Assembly (NCBI GenBank): GCA_900470155.1 | Contig: UBZT01000004.1 | Location: forward strand, 186,001 to 250,000 | Length of the DNA stretch: 64,000 nt | Origin: Hyphomicrobiales bacterium | Lineage (GTDB): Bacteria > Pseudomonadota > Alphaproteobacteria > Rhizobiales > Rhizobiaceae | Reading direction: 5' to 3' | The notes under the pieces: generated by a model | Told to the model about the DNA's origin: nothing | Databases searched by the model: none | The model's input: only the letters and a program-made list of their open reading frames with translations | Shown: positions 8,211 to 17,163 of the stretch, piece after piece | Layout of the letters: every line of letters starts with the position of its first letter | Position numbering within the stretch: position 1 is the stretch's first letter | Translations under genes and position numbers: made by a program

Positions 8211-9482
8211 GTGGCAAAGGGTGATTTTGCATTTCCGCTGGCCGCGGACCGGGCCCTGGCGCTGGGCGAGATCCATGCGCGCCCCTATGCGCTGGTCAAA
8301 TCCGGCCGCGTCATCTTCCAGCTCGCCTTCATGATGGATGGCGGCGCGGCGGTGCATCATGCGGCGATCGCCGAACTGTCGCGCGGCCGCGGCATCGCCC
8401 CGCCGGAGCGCCAGGCCCGCCACCACCAGTTGGCCTGGGGGCAGGGCACATTGCGCTGGGAGCGCCACACTGAGTTTTCCACCTGGTTCTGGGACGGACC
8501 GCTGCCGGAAAAATTCGGTGGCGATGTGCCGATCCATCCGTTCGGCGATGGCTTTACAGCACCTGGCCCCTTGATTTCCGGCATAAGGCTGGAGCTGCGC
8601 CCGGATGGGCCGGACATCGACGAAGCCAAGGCGGCGTTCGATCCTGCCAGCCTCTGTTACAGCGAGCTGAAGAACGGCCAGGCGGCGGTGCTCACCGACT
8701 TTCGCCAGGATGGTAACGGCCTGACCCAGATTCTGGTCATCGATCGCGGCATGACCGAGGCCGGCCGCGGCGCGCTGGTCCAGCGCCTGCTCGACATCGA
8801 GACCTATCGCACGACGGCGATGCTTGGCCTGCCGCTTGCCCAGACTTTGTCGCCCGAAATCCGCCGCATCGAAGATGGCCTGACCGCAGTCACCCAGCGC
8901 ATGAAGGCCCATGCGCGCGAAGAATCCGACGAGATGCTGGCCGAGATCACCCGCCTTGCCGCAGAACTCGAGGCCAATGCCGCGCTCAGCCTCTACCGCT
9001 TCGGTGCCAGCCGCGCCTATGACGGCATCGTGCGTGAGCGCATCAAGACGCTCGACGAGACGCCGGTTCCGGGTCACGAAACCCTCGGTTCCTTCCTCGA
9101 GCGGCGCCTGGCACCGGCCATGCGCACCTGCCAGTCGATCGAGGAACGCCAGGCCAACCTGTCGCGCAAGCTGTCGCGCGCTACCGGCCTTGTGCGATCC
9201 TGGATCGACGTCGAACTGGAGCGGCAGAACTCCGATCTGCTGACCACGATGAACCGGCGCGCCGAAATGCAGCTGCGCCTGCAGCAGACGGTCGAAGGCC
9301 TCTCGGTCGCGGCGATTTCCTATTATGTGATCGGTCTGATCGGTTATGCCGCTAAGGCCGTCAGCCACGATCTCCTGCCGGTCGACGCGGCGGTGATCAC
9401 CGGCGTCTCGGTGCCCTTCGTCGTTTTCGGCGTCTGGTGGGTGGTCCGGCGGATCAGGAGAAGCCACGAAGACGGGCATTGA
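8211..9482 (+). CDS. DUF3422 membrane-anchored protein
   Basis: This 423-residue protein matches the DUF3422 family, common in rhizobia and of unknown function. The body is soluble (WERHTEFSTWFWDG near the N-terminus), with a long helical stretch in the middle. Two membrane segments sit at the C-terminus (around AAISYYVIGLIGYAAKAV and VITGVSVPFVVFGVWWVV), followed by a basic tail, so the bulk is probably cytoplasmic. The GTG at 8211 was chosen because GGAGACGG lies about eight bases upstream and family similarity begins at DFAFPLAADR. An in-frame GTG at 8100 would add 37 unconvincing residues. No pathway can be inferred from its neighbours. Confidence 0.82.
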   Translation: MAKGDFAFPLAADRALALGEIHARPYALVKSGRVIFQLAFMMDGGAAVHHAAIAELSRGRGIAPPERQARHHQLAWGQGTLRWERHTEFSTWFWDGPLPEKFGGDVPIHPFGDGFTAPGPLISGIRLELRPDGPDIDEAKAAFDPASLCYSELKNGQAAVLTDFRQDGNGLTQILVIDRGMTEAGRGALVQRLLDIETYRTTAMLGLPLAQTLSPEIRRIEDGLTAVTQRMKAHAREESDEMLAEITRLAAELEANAALSLYRFGASRAYDGIVRERIKTLDETPVPGHETLGSFLERRLAPAMRTCQSIEERQANLSRKLSRATGLVRSWIDVELERQNSDLLTTMNRRAEMQLRLQQTVEGLSVAAISYYVIGLIGYAAKAVSHDLLPVDAAVITGVSVPFVVFGVWWVVRRIRRSHEDGH

Positions 9483-9629
9483 GGCCGGTCATTGCACGGG
9501 AATGTCGCCGAGAGCATTCTAGTGCGAATAGGCTTGCTTATCACCGATGTGTTGTTTCGAATTTGCTTGCCCGTCCCAGTAGGGCAGCCGATATAGGTGC
9601 GAACGGCAGGAATGATGTAAGCGGACTAG

Positions 9630-11039
9630 ATGGCAAGGCAGACACGCGCGAAACTCGACAAGAAGGGGCTCTCCGGCCTGGGCCTCGACAAGCTGGTCGA
9701 GATCCTGCTTGAGGAGGCGACGGCCAACAAGGCCCTGAAGGCGCGGCTGCTGACGGCACTGGCAGGCGAGACCGGCCCGCACGAAATGGCCCGCCTGCTC
9801 GACAAGCGCCTCGACACCTATGAGCAGGCGGTGACGCGCATCAACACGGCACGTGCCAAGGATCTGGCGATCGAATTCGCCGGCCTGTCGCGCAATATCC
9901 TGTCGGAACTCGGCGCGGCCGACCCGGCCGGTGCCGCCGAGCGCATCCTGCGGTTCCTCGCGCTGCGCTTCCCGATCTCGGCGCGCCTGGTGTCGGACAA
10001 TGCACGGCTGTGGAAGGTGTTTGACGATACCGAGGTCGCGGCGGCCGAATTGATCGGAACGATTGCGCCCGAAGAGCAGGTTCTGCTGGTGCCGCAGATC
10101 GAAAAGCTGCGGCTGCGCGATCGTTACGGCGAGCATACCGGATTTCTGCGGACGCTCACCGGCGTTCTCGGCAAGCCGGCTGCCGAAAGCTGGAAGGCGC
10201 TGCTCAACGACGTCCTGGCAAAGGAGCCGCTGAAGCTCGGGGCGCTCGACCTGCTGCAGGCTTTGGCCGTGCATCAGGGTGATCTCGACACGCTGCTGAA
10301 GCTCGAAAACAGCAAGCCGGAAAACCGCCGCGACACGCTGGCCATGGCCGCCTTGCTGCATGCCGCCGGCCGTTTTCAGGACGCGCTGGAATGGGTGCAG
10401 CAACGTGCGAGCGGTCTGCGCCTGCTGCCGTTTAATGGGGAACTGGTTTCGGTCGGTCCGGAATATGGCGCACGCGAGCGCCGCTTGCTTGAGGCGGAAA
10501 TCCTGGAACGGTTGAAACGTCGCGAAGATGCGCAGGCTTTGCGCTGGCGTGAATTTTCCGAGACCTTCGATCCAGCTGTCCTCAAGCTCTATCTCGCCAA
10601 ACTCGATGATTTCGCCGAATTCGACGAGATCGACCGGGCCTTTGCGCTGGTCGAAAATGCCAGCGATATCTATGCCGCGCTGGAGTTTTTCGTCACATGG
10701 CCCAAGCTCGATCGTGCCGCCGCCCATGTGCTGCGCCACGATGATCGCTGGGAAGGCCGCTATTTCGAGGATCTCGCGCCGGCGGCCGAAGCGCTGGCCG
10801 ACCAGCAGCCGCTGGCGGCAACCGTTCTCTATCGCACGCTGATATCAGATATCCTCCGCCGCGGCATCGGTATCGCCTATCCGCATGCCGCCCGCTATCT
10901 GGTCGAGCTAGGCCGGATCGCGCCGCATCTGCCGGACGATGTTAGGCTCAAGGATCACGAGGATTTCGTCGACGACCTGCGCCGCAACCATCCGAAGAAA
11001 CATGGCTTCTGGAGCGCTGTTCCGGGCATCTGGCCGTAA
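9630..11039 (+). CDS. DUF6880 family protein
   Basis: This 469-residue, largely helical cytoplasmic protein appears to belong to the DUF6880 family, known mainly from rhizobia. It has no signal peptide or membrane segment. Repeated amphipathic helices give it a TPR/HEAT-like look (for example LGALDLLQALAVHQGDLDTL and TLAMAALLHAAGRFQDALEW), which suggests a scaffold rather than an enzyme. The ATG at 9630 begins MARQTRAKLDKKGL with a basic N-terminus. It stands alone between the DUF3422 gene and a convergent LysR gene. No catalytic motif was recognised. Confidence 0.75.
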   Translation: MARQTRAKLDKKGLSGLGLDKLVEILLEEATANKALKARLLTALAGETGPHEMARLLDKRLDTYEQAVTRINTARAKDLAIEFAGLSRNILSELGAADPAGAAERILRFLALRFPISARLVSDNARLWKVFDDTEVAAAELIGTIAPEEQVLLVPQIEKLRLRDRYGEHTGFLRTLTGVLGKPAAESWKALLNDVLAKEPLKLGALDLLQALAVHQGDLDTLLKLENSKPENRRDTLAMAALLHAAGRFQDALEWVQQRASGLRLLPFNGELVSVGPEYGARERRLLEAEILERLKRREDAQALRWREFSETFDPAVLKLYLAKLDDFAEFDEIDRAFALVENASDIYAALEFFVTWPKLDRAAAHVLRHDDRWEGRYFEDLAPAAEALADQQPLAATVLYRTLISDILRRGIGIAYPHAARYLVELGRIAPHLPDDVRLKDHEDFVDDLRRNHPKKHGFWSAVPGIWP

Positions 11040-11082
11040 GCCGGACGGGCGCTCGTGGCGATCTTGTTTGGTAGGTGTGTGC

Positions 11083-11979
11083 TTACCTATCCCAATAAGG
11101 GTGCGGCCCATAAAGTTCTGCCACATAGTCGATGAACAACCGCACCTTGGCCGGCAAAAACTGCCGGCTCGGATAGACCGCTGACAGCGCCACATTGCGC
11201 GAGCTTTCATAGGCAGGCAGCACCCGCACCAGTTTTCCGGACTTGAGTTCGGCACCGATATCCCAGGTCGAGCGCAGGGCGATGCCGAGCCCGGCGATCA
11301 CCGCCTCGCGGATCACCTCGCTCGAATTGGTCGTCAGCATGCCTTCGGGCCGGAGCGTCACGGCCCCGGTCGGCCCCTCGAGCCGCCAGGCTTCGTGATT
11401 GTGCGCCGGCAGACAGCGATGACGTTTGAGGTCTTCCAGCGCCTTGGGCTCGCCGTGTTCCGCCAGATAGTCCGGCGAGGCGCAGAGAACGCGGCGCACC
11501 GGCGCCAGCCTGCGCGCCACCAGCGAACTGTCGTTCAGTTCGGCAATGCGGATCGCGAGATCAAAGCCGCCGCCGACAATGTCGGTGAACTCGTCGGAGA
11601 GCACGAGATGGATTTCCAGATCCGGATGCGCCTGCATGAAGGGCTTCAGATGCGGCGCGACATGCATGCGGCCGAACGAGGTTGGCGCCGAGATCTTCAG
11701 CGTGCCATTGACCTCCGACGAGCGCCCGGAGGCAAAGGCCTCCGCCTCTTCCAGCCCGCCAAGCACGGTCAGCACCCGCTCATGGAAACCCTGGCCGGCT
11801 TCCGTCAGCGAGATCTGCCGTGTCGTCCGCTGCAGAAGCCGGGTGCCGAGCTTGTCTTCCAGCCGCTTGATGCGTTTCGACACAACGGCGGGCGACAGGC
11901 CGAGATCGCGCGCGGCTGTCGACATGCTTCCGGCCGCAATCACGCGAACGAAGACTTCAAGATCGCCAAGATTTGTCAT
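11083..11979 (-). CDS. LysR-family transcriptional regulator
   Basis: This 298-residue LysR-type regulator has an N-terminal helix-turn-helix (residues 1-62; MSTAARDLGLSPAVVSKRIKRLE) and a C-terminal periplasmic-binding-protein-like effector domain ending in FIDYVAELYG. It diverges from the glycolate oxidase operon across a 142-bp spacer, the classical arrangement for a LysR regulator acting on its neighbour. It is therefore a good candidate regulator of glcDE-glcF and of itself. The ATG at 11979 gives the standard LysR N-terminus MTNLGDLEVFVRV. The effector is unknown. Confidence 0.9.
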   Translation of the reverse strand: MTNLGDLEVFVRVIAAGSMSTAARDLGLSPAVVSKRIKRLEDKLGTRLLQRTTRQISLTEAGQGFHERVLTVLGGLEEAEAFASGRSSEVNGTLKISAPTSFGRMHVAPHLKPFMQAHPDLEIHLVLSDEFTDIVGGGFDLAIRIAELNDSSLVARRLAPVRRVLCASPDYLAEHGEPKALEDLKRHRCLPAHNHEAWRLEGPTGAVTLRPEGMLTTNSSEVIREAVIAGLGIALRSTWDIGAELKSGKLVRVLPAYESSRNVALSAVYPSRQFLPAKVRLFIDYVAELYGPHPYWDR

Positions 11980-12043
11980 CAGTGAATGCTACTTTTTACC
12001 AATTTGTCATAAGTGCATAGCATTTGCTGTTCGCGATTCAAAA

Positions 12044-12062
12044 TGGTAAGTATTTTTTACCA
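12044..12062. promoter_or_regulatory. Inverted repeat, candidate LysR operator in the lysR/glcDE spacer
   Basis: TGGTAA (12044-12049) and TTACCA (12057-12062) form a perfect 6-bp inverted repeat around 7 bases, 60 bp before the glcDE start. A further TTTTTACCAA half-site lies at 11993-12002 next to the lysR start. This fits a two-site LysR arrangement serving both divergent genes. A FadR-type protein could also recognise such a site. Confidence 0.5.
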
Positions 12063-12121
12063 GTTGATGCGTGTTGAGGATCCGGCGGCGCGGGACTACG
12101 GTGGAACGAGGGAGTATCAGC

Positions 12122-14824
12122 ATGTCCGAAGCCATCGCCTTTTTGCCGCCGCAGGAAGCCATCCTGTCACGCCGCGCCGAAATCCTCGCCGATCTCGCCG
12201 AGCTTGTTCCGGCCGGACGACTGGTGCACGAGCCCAATGCGCTCGTTCCCTTCGAGACCGATGGTTTCATTGCCTATCGCCGCAGGCCGCTTGCCGTCGT
12301 CCTGCCGGAAACCACCGCTCAGGTCGCGGCCGTGATGCGATACTGTCATCGTCATGCCATCCCGGTCGTGCCACGCGGGGCCGGCACCTCGCTGTCCGGC
12401 GGCGCGATCCCGCAGGAGGATGCCGTCGTGCTCGGCCTGTCGGCGATGAGCCGCATCCTCGACATCGACTTTGCCAATCGCACGGCAACCGTGCAGGCCG
12501 GCGTCACCAATCTCAACATTTCCGAGGCCGTTGGTGCCGATGGTTTCTTCTATGCGCCCGATCCGAGTTCGCAGCTCGCCTGCACCATCGGCGGCAATAT
12601 CGCGATGAATTCCGGCGGCGCCCATTGTCTGAAATACGGCGTCACCACCAACAACCTGCTCGGCGTCAAACTGGTGCTGGTCGATGGCACGGTGGTCGAT
12701 CTCGGCGGCAAACATCTCGATGCGGAGGGTTATGACCTGCTCGGCCTCATCTGCGGCTCGGAAGGCCAGCTCGGCATCGTCACCGAAGCGACCGTGCGCC
12801 TGCTCGCCAAGCCGGAAGGCGCGCGCCCGGTTCTCTTCGGCTTCGACAGCGCGGAAGCGGCCGGTTCCTGTGTCGCCGACGTCATCGGCGCCGGCATCGT
12901 CCCGGTCGCCATCGAATTCATGGACAAGCCGGCGATCGAAATCTGCGAGGCCTTTGCCAAGGCCGGTTATCCGCTCGATGTCGAGGCCCTGCTGATCATC
13001 GAGGTCGAAGGTTCGGAAGCGGAGATGGACGCGATGCTGCTGTCGATCGTCGAGATCGCCAGGCGACACGGCGTCAAGACCGTGCGCGAATGCCAGTCGG
13101 CGACCGAGGCCGCGTTGATCTGGAAAGGCCGCAAATCGGCCTTCGGCGCCACCGGCCGCATCGCCGACTATATCTGCATGGACGGCACGGTGCCGCTCAG
13201 CCAGCTCGCCTATGTCCTGCGCAAGACCTCCGAGATCATCGACCGCTACGGCCTGCGTGTCGCCAATGTCTTCCACGCCGGCGATGGCAATATGCACCCG
13301 CTGATCCTCTACAATATCAACGATCCCGAAGACGCCGCCAAGGCCGAAGCCGCCGGCATGGAAATCCTCAAACTCTGCGTCGATGCCGGCGGCTGCCTGA
13401 CCGGCGAACACGGTGTCGGCATCGAGAAACGCGACCTGATGCGCCACCAGTTCGCCGAGGTCGATCTCGCCCAGCAGATGGCCGTACGTTCCGCCTTCGA
13501 TGAAGCCTGGATCCTCAATCCGTCCAAGGTCTTTCCGCTGGAGGGCAGAGGGGGGTACTCACACCCGCGAGGCCCGATGGCCAATCACACGTCGCTTTGC
13601 CCGAAAGCCCATCTCATGCTGATCCCGACAACCGAAACAGAAGCCGCAGACATCGTCCGCTCCCATGCCGGACGTGGCGAGCCGCTGCGGATATCCGGTG
13701 GCGGCACCCGTGCCGGTTTCGGCAATCCGGTCACAGGCGCCTCCCCACTCCGCGCTTCCGGCCTCACGGGCATCACCGCCTACAATCCGGCCGAGATGGT
13801 GATCACCGCAAGGGCCGGCACGCCGGTCGCCGAGATCGAGGCAGCACTGGCCGAAAACGGCCAGGCCATGGCCTTCGAGCCGATCGACCATCGCGGTTTG
13901 ATGGGAACGGCTGGCGAGCCGACGCTCGGTGGCCTGTTTGCCACCAATGCCTCCGGCCCGCGCCGCTTGACTGTGGGCGCTGCCCGCGACCATCTGCTCG
14001 GCGTGCGTTTCGTCAATGGACGCGGCGAGATCATCAAGGCCGGCGGCAAGGTGATGAAAAATGTCACCGGGCTCGATCTCGTCAAGCTGCTCGCCGGCTC
14101 CCATGGCACGCTCGGCTTCCTTACCGAAGTCACCTTCAAGGTCCTGCCGACACCGAAAACGGCTGTGACCGTGGTTCTGTCGAGCCTCGACGATGAAGCC
14201 GCCATACGGGCGATGGCCGCGGCCATGGCGTTGCCGGTCGAAGTCTCGGGCGCGGCGCATCTTCCGGAAAGCGTGGCGGGCCGCTTCATCGGCGGCGCTC
14301 TGCCGGAAGGATCGGCCACCGTCCTGCGGCTGGAAGGCCTTGCCGCTTCCGTTGCGGTGCGCGCCGAAAAATTGCTGGCCGCCATGGCAGCTTATGGCCC
14401 GGTCTCCAGGCTCTCTGTCGACGAGACCGCCTTCCTCTGGCGCGAGATCCGCGATGTGGCGCCCTATGCTGACGGCTCCTCGCGCCCGCTCTGGCGTGTG
14501 TCCATGCCACCGTCGGAGGGCTGGAAACTGGTCGCTGGTCTGCGCCTGCGCGCCGGTGTCGATGCCTTCTATGACTGGCAGGGCGGCCTGATCTGGATGC
14601 GCATGGAATCCGATCCCGAGGCCGAGATCCTGCGCCATGGCATCCGCACGCTCGGTGGCGGCCATGCCACGCTGATGCGGGCGCCGGATGCGGTTCGTGC
14701 CGTCACGCCGGCCTTCGAGCCGCAATTGCCGGCGGTTGCCTTGCTTTCAGAGCGCATCAGGGCAAAATTCGATCCGCACGGGATCTTCAATCCCGGATTG
14801 ATGGCGCCAGGAGCTACGCTATGA
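12122..14824 (+). CDS. Glycolate oxidase GlcD-GlcE fusion protein
   Basis: One continuous 900-codon frame encodes both FAD-binding subunits of glycolate oxidase, which are normally separate proteins. Residues 1-475 are GlcD (FAD-binding PRGAGTSLSGG at 84-94; NVFHAGDGNMHPL and CLTGEHGVGIEKRDLM in the C-terminal half). Residues 499-900 are GlcE (ISGGGTRAGFGNP near its start; FDPHGIFNPG at its end). The 23-residue joint is unlike either family and is encoded by DNA with a G6 run. GAGGGAG precedes the ATG at 12122. With GlcF it would oxidise glycolate to glyoxylate and pass electrons to the membrane. A one-base indel in the G6 run would split or break the frame, so the fusion needs confirmation. 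Confidence 0.85.
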   Translation: MSEAIAFLPPQEAILSRRAEILADLAELVPAGRLVHEPNALVPFETDGFIAYRRRPLAVVLPETTAQVAAVMRYCHRHAIPVVPRGAGTSLSGGAIPQEDAVVLGLSAMSRILDIDFANRTATVQAGVTNLNISEAVGADGFFYAPDPSSQLACTIGGNIAMNSGGAHCLKYGVTTNNLLGVKLVLVDGTVVDLGGKHLDAEGYDLLGLICGSEGQLGIVTEATVRLLAKPEGARPVLFGFDSAEAAGSCVADVIGAGIVPVAIEFMDKPAIEICEAFAKAGYPLDVEALLIIEVEGSEAEMDAMLLSIVEIARRHGVKTVRECQSATEAALIWKGRKSAFGATGRIADYICMDGTVPLSQLAYVLRKTSEIIDRYGLRVANVFHAGDGNMHPLILYNINDPEDAAKAEAAGMEILKLCVDAGGCLTGEHGVGIEKRDLMRHQFAEVDLAQQMAVRSAFDEAWILNPSKVFPLEGRGGYSHPRGPMANHTSLCPKAHLMLIPTTETEAADIVRSHAGRGEPLRISGGGTRAGFGNPVTGASPLRASGLTGITAYNPAEMVITARAGTPVAEIEAALAENGQAMAFEPIDHRGLMGTAGEPTLGGLFATNASGPRRLTVGAARDHLLGVRFVNGRGEIIKAGGKVMKNVTGLDLVKLLAGSHGTLGFLTEVTFKVLPTPKTAVTVVLSSLDDEAAIRAMAAAMALPVEVSGAAHLPESVAGRFIGGALPEGSATVLRLEGLAASVAVRAEKLLAAMAAYGPVSRLSVDETAFLWREIRDVAPYADGSSRPLWRVSMPPSEGWKLVAGLRLRAGVDAFYDWQGGLIWMRMESDPEAEILRHGIRTLGGGHATLMRAPDAVRAVTPAFEPQLPAVALLSERIRAKFDPHGIFNPGLMAPGATL

Positions 14825-15201
14825 CCGATCCGAATTCACAAGTGCCGACCCCTTCATCGACGGAGAGCTGGTTCACGCCGGGCCGTCTCAATGCCCAGCT
14901 GGTTTATGGCCTCTACCTCGTCAGTTTTGTCGTTGGCATCAGCGGCATCATCGGTCTGGTGATCGCCTATATGAACCGCGGCAAGGGAGCCGCATGGGTT
15001 GATACGCATTACACCTGGGCGATCCGCACCTTCTGGATCGGCCTTCTCTATGCGCTGGTCTCTTCCATTCTGGCGATCTTTTTCTTCGGGCTGATCCTGC
15101 TGTTTGCCACCGCGATCTGGATCGTCGTGCGCTGCGTCATCGGCCTGCAGAAGGTTTCGGCAAACCAGCCGATCGAACGACCCGACAGTTGGTGGGTCTA
15201 A
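14821..15201 (+). CDS. DUF4870-like small membrane protein
   Basis: This 126-residue protein overlaps the stop codon of glcDE by four bases (ATGA), so it is translationally coupled to it. It has a polar 25-residue N-terminus, then three or four hydrophobic segments (about 28-50, 70-90 and 90-110) and the short C-terminus NQPIERPDSWWV. This resembles the DUF4870/Tic20-like family of small integral membrane proteins of unknown function. Its position between glcDE and glcF suggests a role with the glycolate oxidase complex, for example in membrane association, but that is inference from position only. Confidence 0.72.
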   Translation: MTDPNSQVPTPSSTESWFTPGRLNAQLVYGLYLVSFVVGISGIIGLVIAYMNRGKGAAWVDTHYTWAIRTFWIGLLYALVSSILAIFFFGLILLFATAIWIVVRCVIGLQKVSANQPIERPDSWWV

Positions 15202-15263
15202 TCAGCAAGTAAGGAGAACGGCGATCCGGGTTTTCTCGGTTGTCGCTCTTTCGGAGGATCGAC

Positions 15264-16583
15264 GTGCAGACCAATTTCACCACCGAGCAGCTTGCCGATC
15301 CGCATATTGCGGAGGCGGAATCGATCCTGCGCAAATGCGTGCATTGTGGCTTCTGCACCGCCACCTGTCCGACCTATGTCACGCTCGGCAACGAGCTCGA
15401 CAGCCCGCGCGGCCGCATCTACCTGATCAAGGACATGCTGGAGAATGGCCGCGCCGCCGACAAAGAAATCGTCACCCATATCGACCGCTGTCTGTCTTGC
15501 CTGGCCTGCACGACGACCTGTCCGTCGGGCGTCGACTACATGCACCTGGTCGACCATGCCCGCATCCATATCGAAAAGACCTACAGGCGCCCGCTGATGA
15601 ACCGCCTGACGCGCGCCGTGCTGGCGATGGTCCTGCCTTATCCGGGGCGTTTTCGTCTGGCGCTGAAACTCGCCGGACTTGGGCGTCCCCTGGCTGGTTT
15701 GTTTGATCGTATCCCGTCGCTGAAGCCATTTGCGGCCATGCTGCGGCTTGCCCCCGCGTCCGTGCCGGCGCCATCGCCACTGGCACAACCGGCAAACCAT
15801 GCGCCGCAGGCCGCACGCCGTGGCCGCGTGGTGATCCTCACCGGCTGCGCCCAGCCCGTGCTCGATCCTGGCATTAATGCGGCCGCGATCGGTTTGTTGA
15901 CCCGTGTTGGCGTCGAGGTCGTCGTGCCGCAAGGCGAGGCCTGCTGTGGCGCGCTGGTGCATCACATGGGACGCGAGGAACAGGCGCTTGCGTCCGCCCG
16001 GCGCAATATCGATGTCTGGTGTCGCGAGATCGAGGCCGGCGGGCTGGATGCCATCATCATCACCACATCCGGCTGCGGCACCACGATCAAGGATTATGGC
16101 CACATGCTGCGCCTCGATCCGGCCTATGCCGAAAAGGCGGCGCGGATATCGGCCCTGGCGAAAGACGTTACCGAATATCTCGCCGGCCTCGATCTGCCGG
16201 CATGCGAACCGAAGGGGTTGACCGTCGCCTATCATTCGGCCTGCTCGCTGCAGCACGGCCAGAAGGTGACGATGGCGCCGAAACAACTGCTGAAGGCGGC
16301 AGGTTTTACCGTCAAGGATCCGCCCGAAGGCCATCTCTGCTGCGGTTCCGCCGGCACCTACAACATCATGCAGCCGGAAATTTCCGCCAGGCTCAAGGCC
16401 CGCAAGGTCAAGAACATCGAATCAACGAAGCCGGATCTGATCGCCGCCGGCAATATCGGTTGCATGACCCAGATCGGCTCGGCGACGGGCATTCCGATCG
16501 TGCACACGGTCGAACTGCTCGACTGGGCCTATGGCGGCGAAAAGCCGGCGGCGCTGATGCGGCATCGGGAGGTTCAGGCGTAA
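15264..16583 (+). CDS. glcF: Glycolate oxidase iron-sulfur subunit GlcF
   Basis: This 439-residue protein carries two ferredoxin-like [4Fe-4S] motifs, C25-x2-C28-x2-C31-x3-C35 and C76-x2-C79-x2-C82-x3-C86. Two cysteine-rich CCG domains follow (CCGALVHHMG and CCGSAGTYN), as in GlcF, LutA and heterodisulfide reductase subunits. It transfers electrons from the flavin subunits to the quinone pool. The GTG at 15264 is chosen because GGAGG lies six bases upstream and the peptide then begins MQTNFTTEQLADPHIAE, the usual GlcF start. It is the third gene of the operon behind glcDE and the DUF4870 gene, with a 62-bp gap. Confidence 0.92.
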   Translation: MQTNFTTEQLADPHIAEAESILRKCVHCGFCTATCPTYVTLGNELDSPRGRIYLIKDMLENGRAADKEIVTHIDRCLSCLACTTTCPSGVDYMHLVDHARIHIEKTYRRPLMNRLTRAVLAMVLPYPGRFRLALKLAGLGRPLAGLFDRIPSLKPFAAMLRLAPASVPAPSPLAQPANHAPQAARRGRVVILTGCAQPVLDPGINAAAIGLLTRVGVEVVVPQGEACCGALVHHMGREEQALASARRNIDVWCREIEAGGLDAIIITTSGCGTTIKDYGHMLRLDPAYAEKAARISALAKDVTEYLAGLDLPACEPKGLTVAYHSACSLQHGQKVTMAPKQLLKAAGFTVKDPPEGHLCCGSAGTYNIMQPEISARLKARKVKNIESTKPDLIAAGNIGCMTQIGSATGIPIVHTVELLDWAYGGEKPAALMRHREVQA

Positions 16584-16641
16584 ATTATTAAGTGCTCGCT
16601 GTTATAGTGGCTTCGGGATGGTGTAATCCCGAGGAGGAAAC

Positions 16642-17112
16642 ATGTTGAAGTTAGTGGCCTCTCTTGCGCTGGCGGTGCTGATCGCGGACGGGCAGGCGGC
16701 ATACGCGGCTGGACGGATCTATTGCGCCACGTCGGACGCCGTGCTGAACATGTCTTTGGAAAGCGGCTTCAGCAAGAAAGACGCCAAGAAGCTGGTGCAT
16801 TTCCGGGGCATCGCCGCAGTCAAGGGACCCGATGCGCCGCCCGAACTCGGCCGGTTCGAGATCAATTCCGAAATGCTGCAGCAATACTGGATGGACGGAA
16901 AGGAAATGCGCTTCCAGATCCGTGCCTTTCTTCCCGAAAAAAAGCCCACGGCGCAGGTCGAGCTGTCGGTCATGACCCAGCGCGGTTCTGATCAGGAAGC
17001 CAGTTTCAAGGGCAGCTATGCCCTGAAGGTCTCGCGGTTGGCCGACGGCAAAAAAGCCCCGCGTGAAACGATCATCTCACACGAGGCTCCGATATTCTGC
17101 GCCATCAAGTGA
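16642..17112 (+). CDS. Exported protein of unknown function
   Basis: This 156-residue protein starts with a clear signal peptide (LVASLALAVLIADGQAAYAA, cleavage near residue 22). Two cysteines in the mature part (IYCATSD near the start, IFCAIK at the very end) could form a disulfide bridge. The rest is a mixed, mildly basic domain without a motif I recognise. GAGGAGGAAAC precedes the ATG. It lies 58 bp after glcF in the same direction and may be co-transcribed with it, though nothing in the sequence ties it to glycolate metabolism. Confidence 0.72.
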   Translation: MLKLVASLALAVLIADGQAAYAAGRIYCATSDAVLNMSLESGFSKKDAKKLVHFRGIAAVKGPDAPPELGRFEINSEMLQQYWMDGKEMRFQIRAFLPEKKPTAQVELSVMTQRGSDQEASFKGSYALKVSRLADGKKAPRETIISHEAPIFCAIK

Positions 17113-17163
17113 TGGCGCCGCAGCCAACGTGATGTGTTGTCACCACGCTGGCCTCTTGTGATT

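Noticed and set aside
12167..13447. 426-codon open frame on the minus strand
   Set aside because: It is antisense to the GlcD part, with low-complexity Asp/Gly/Ala composition.
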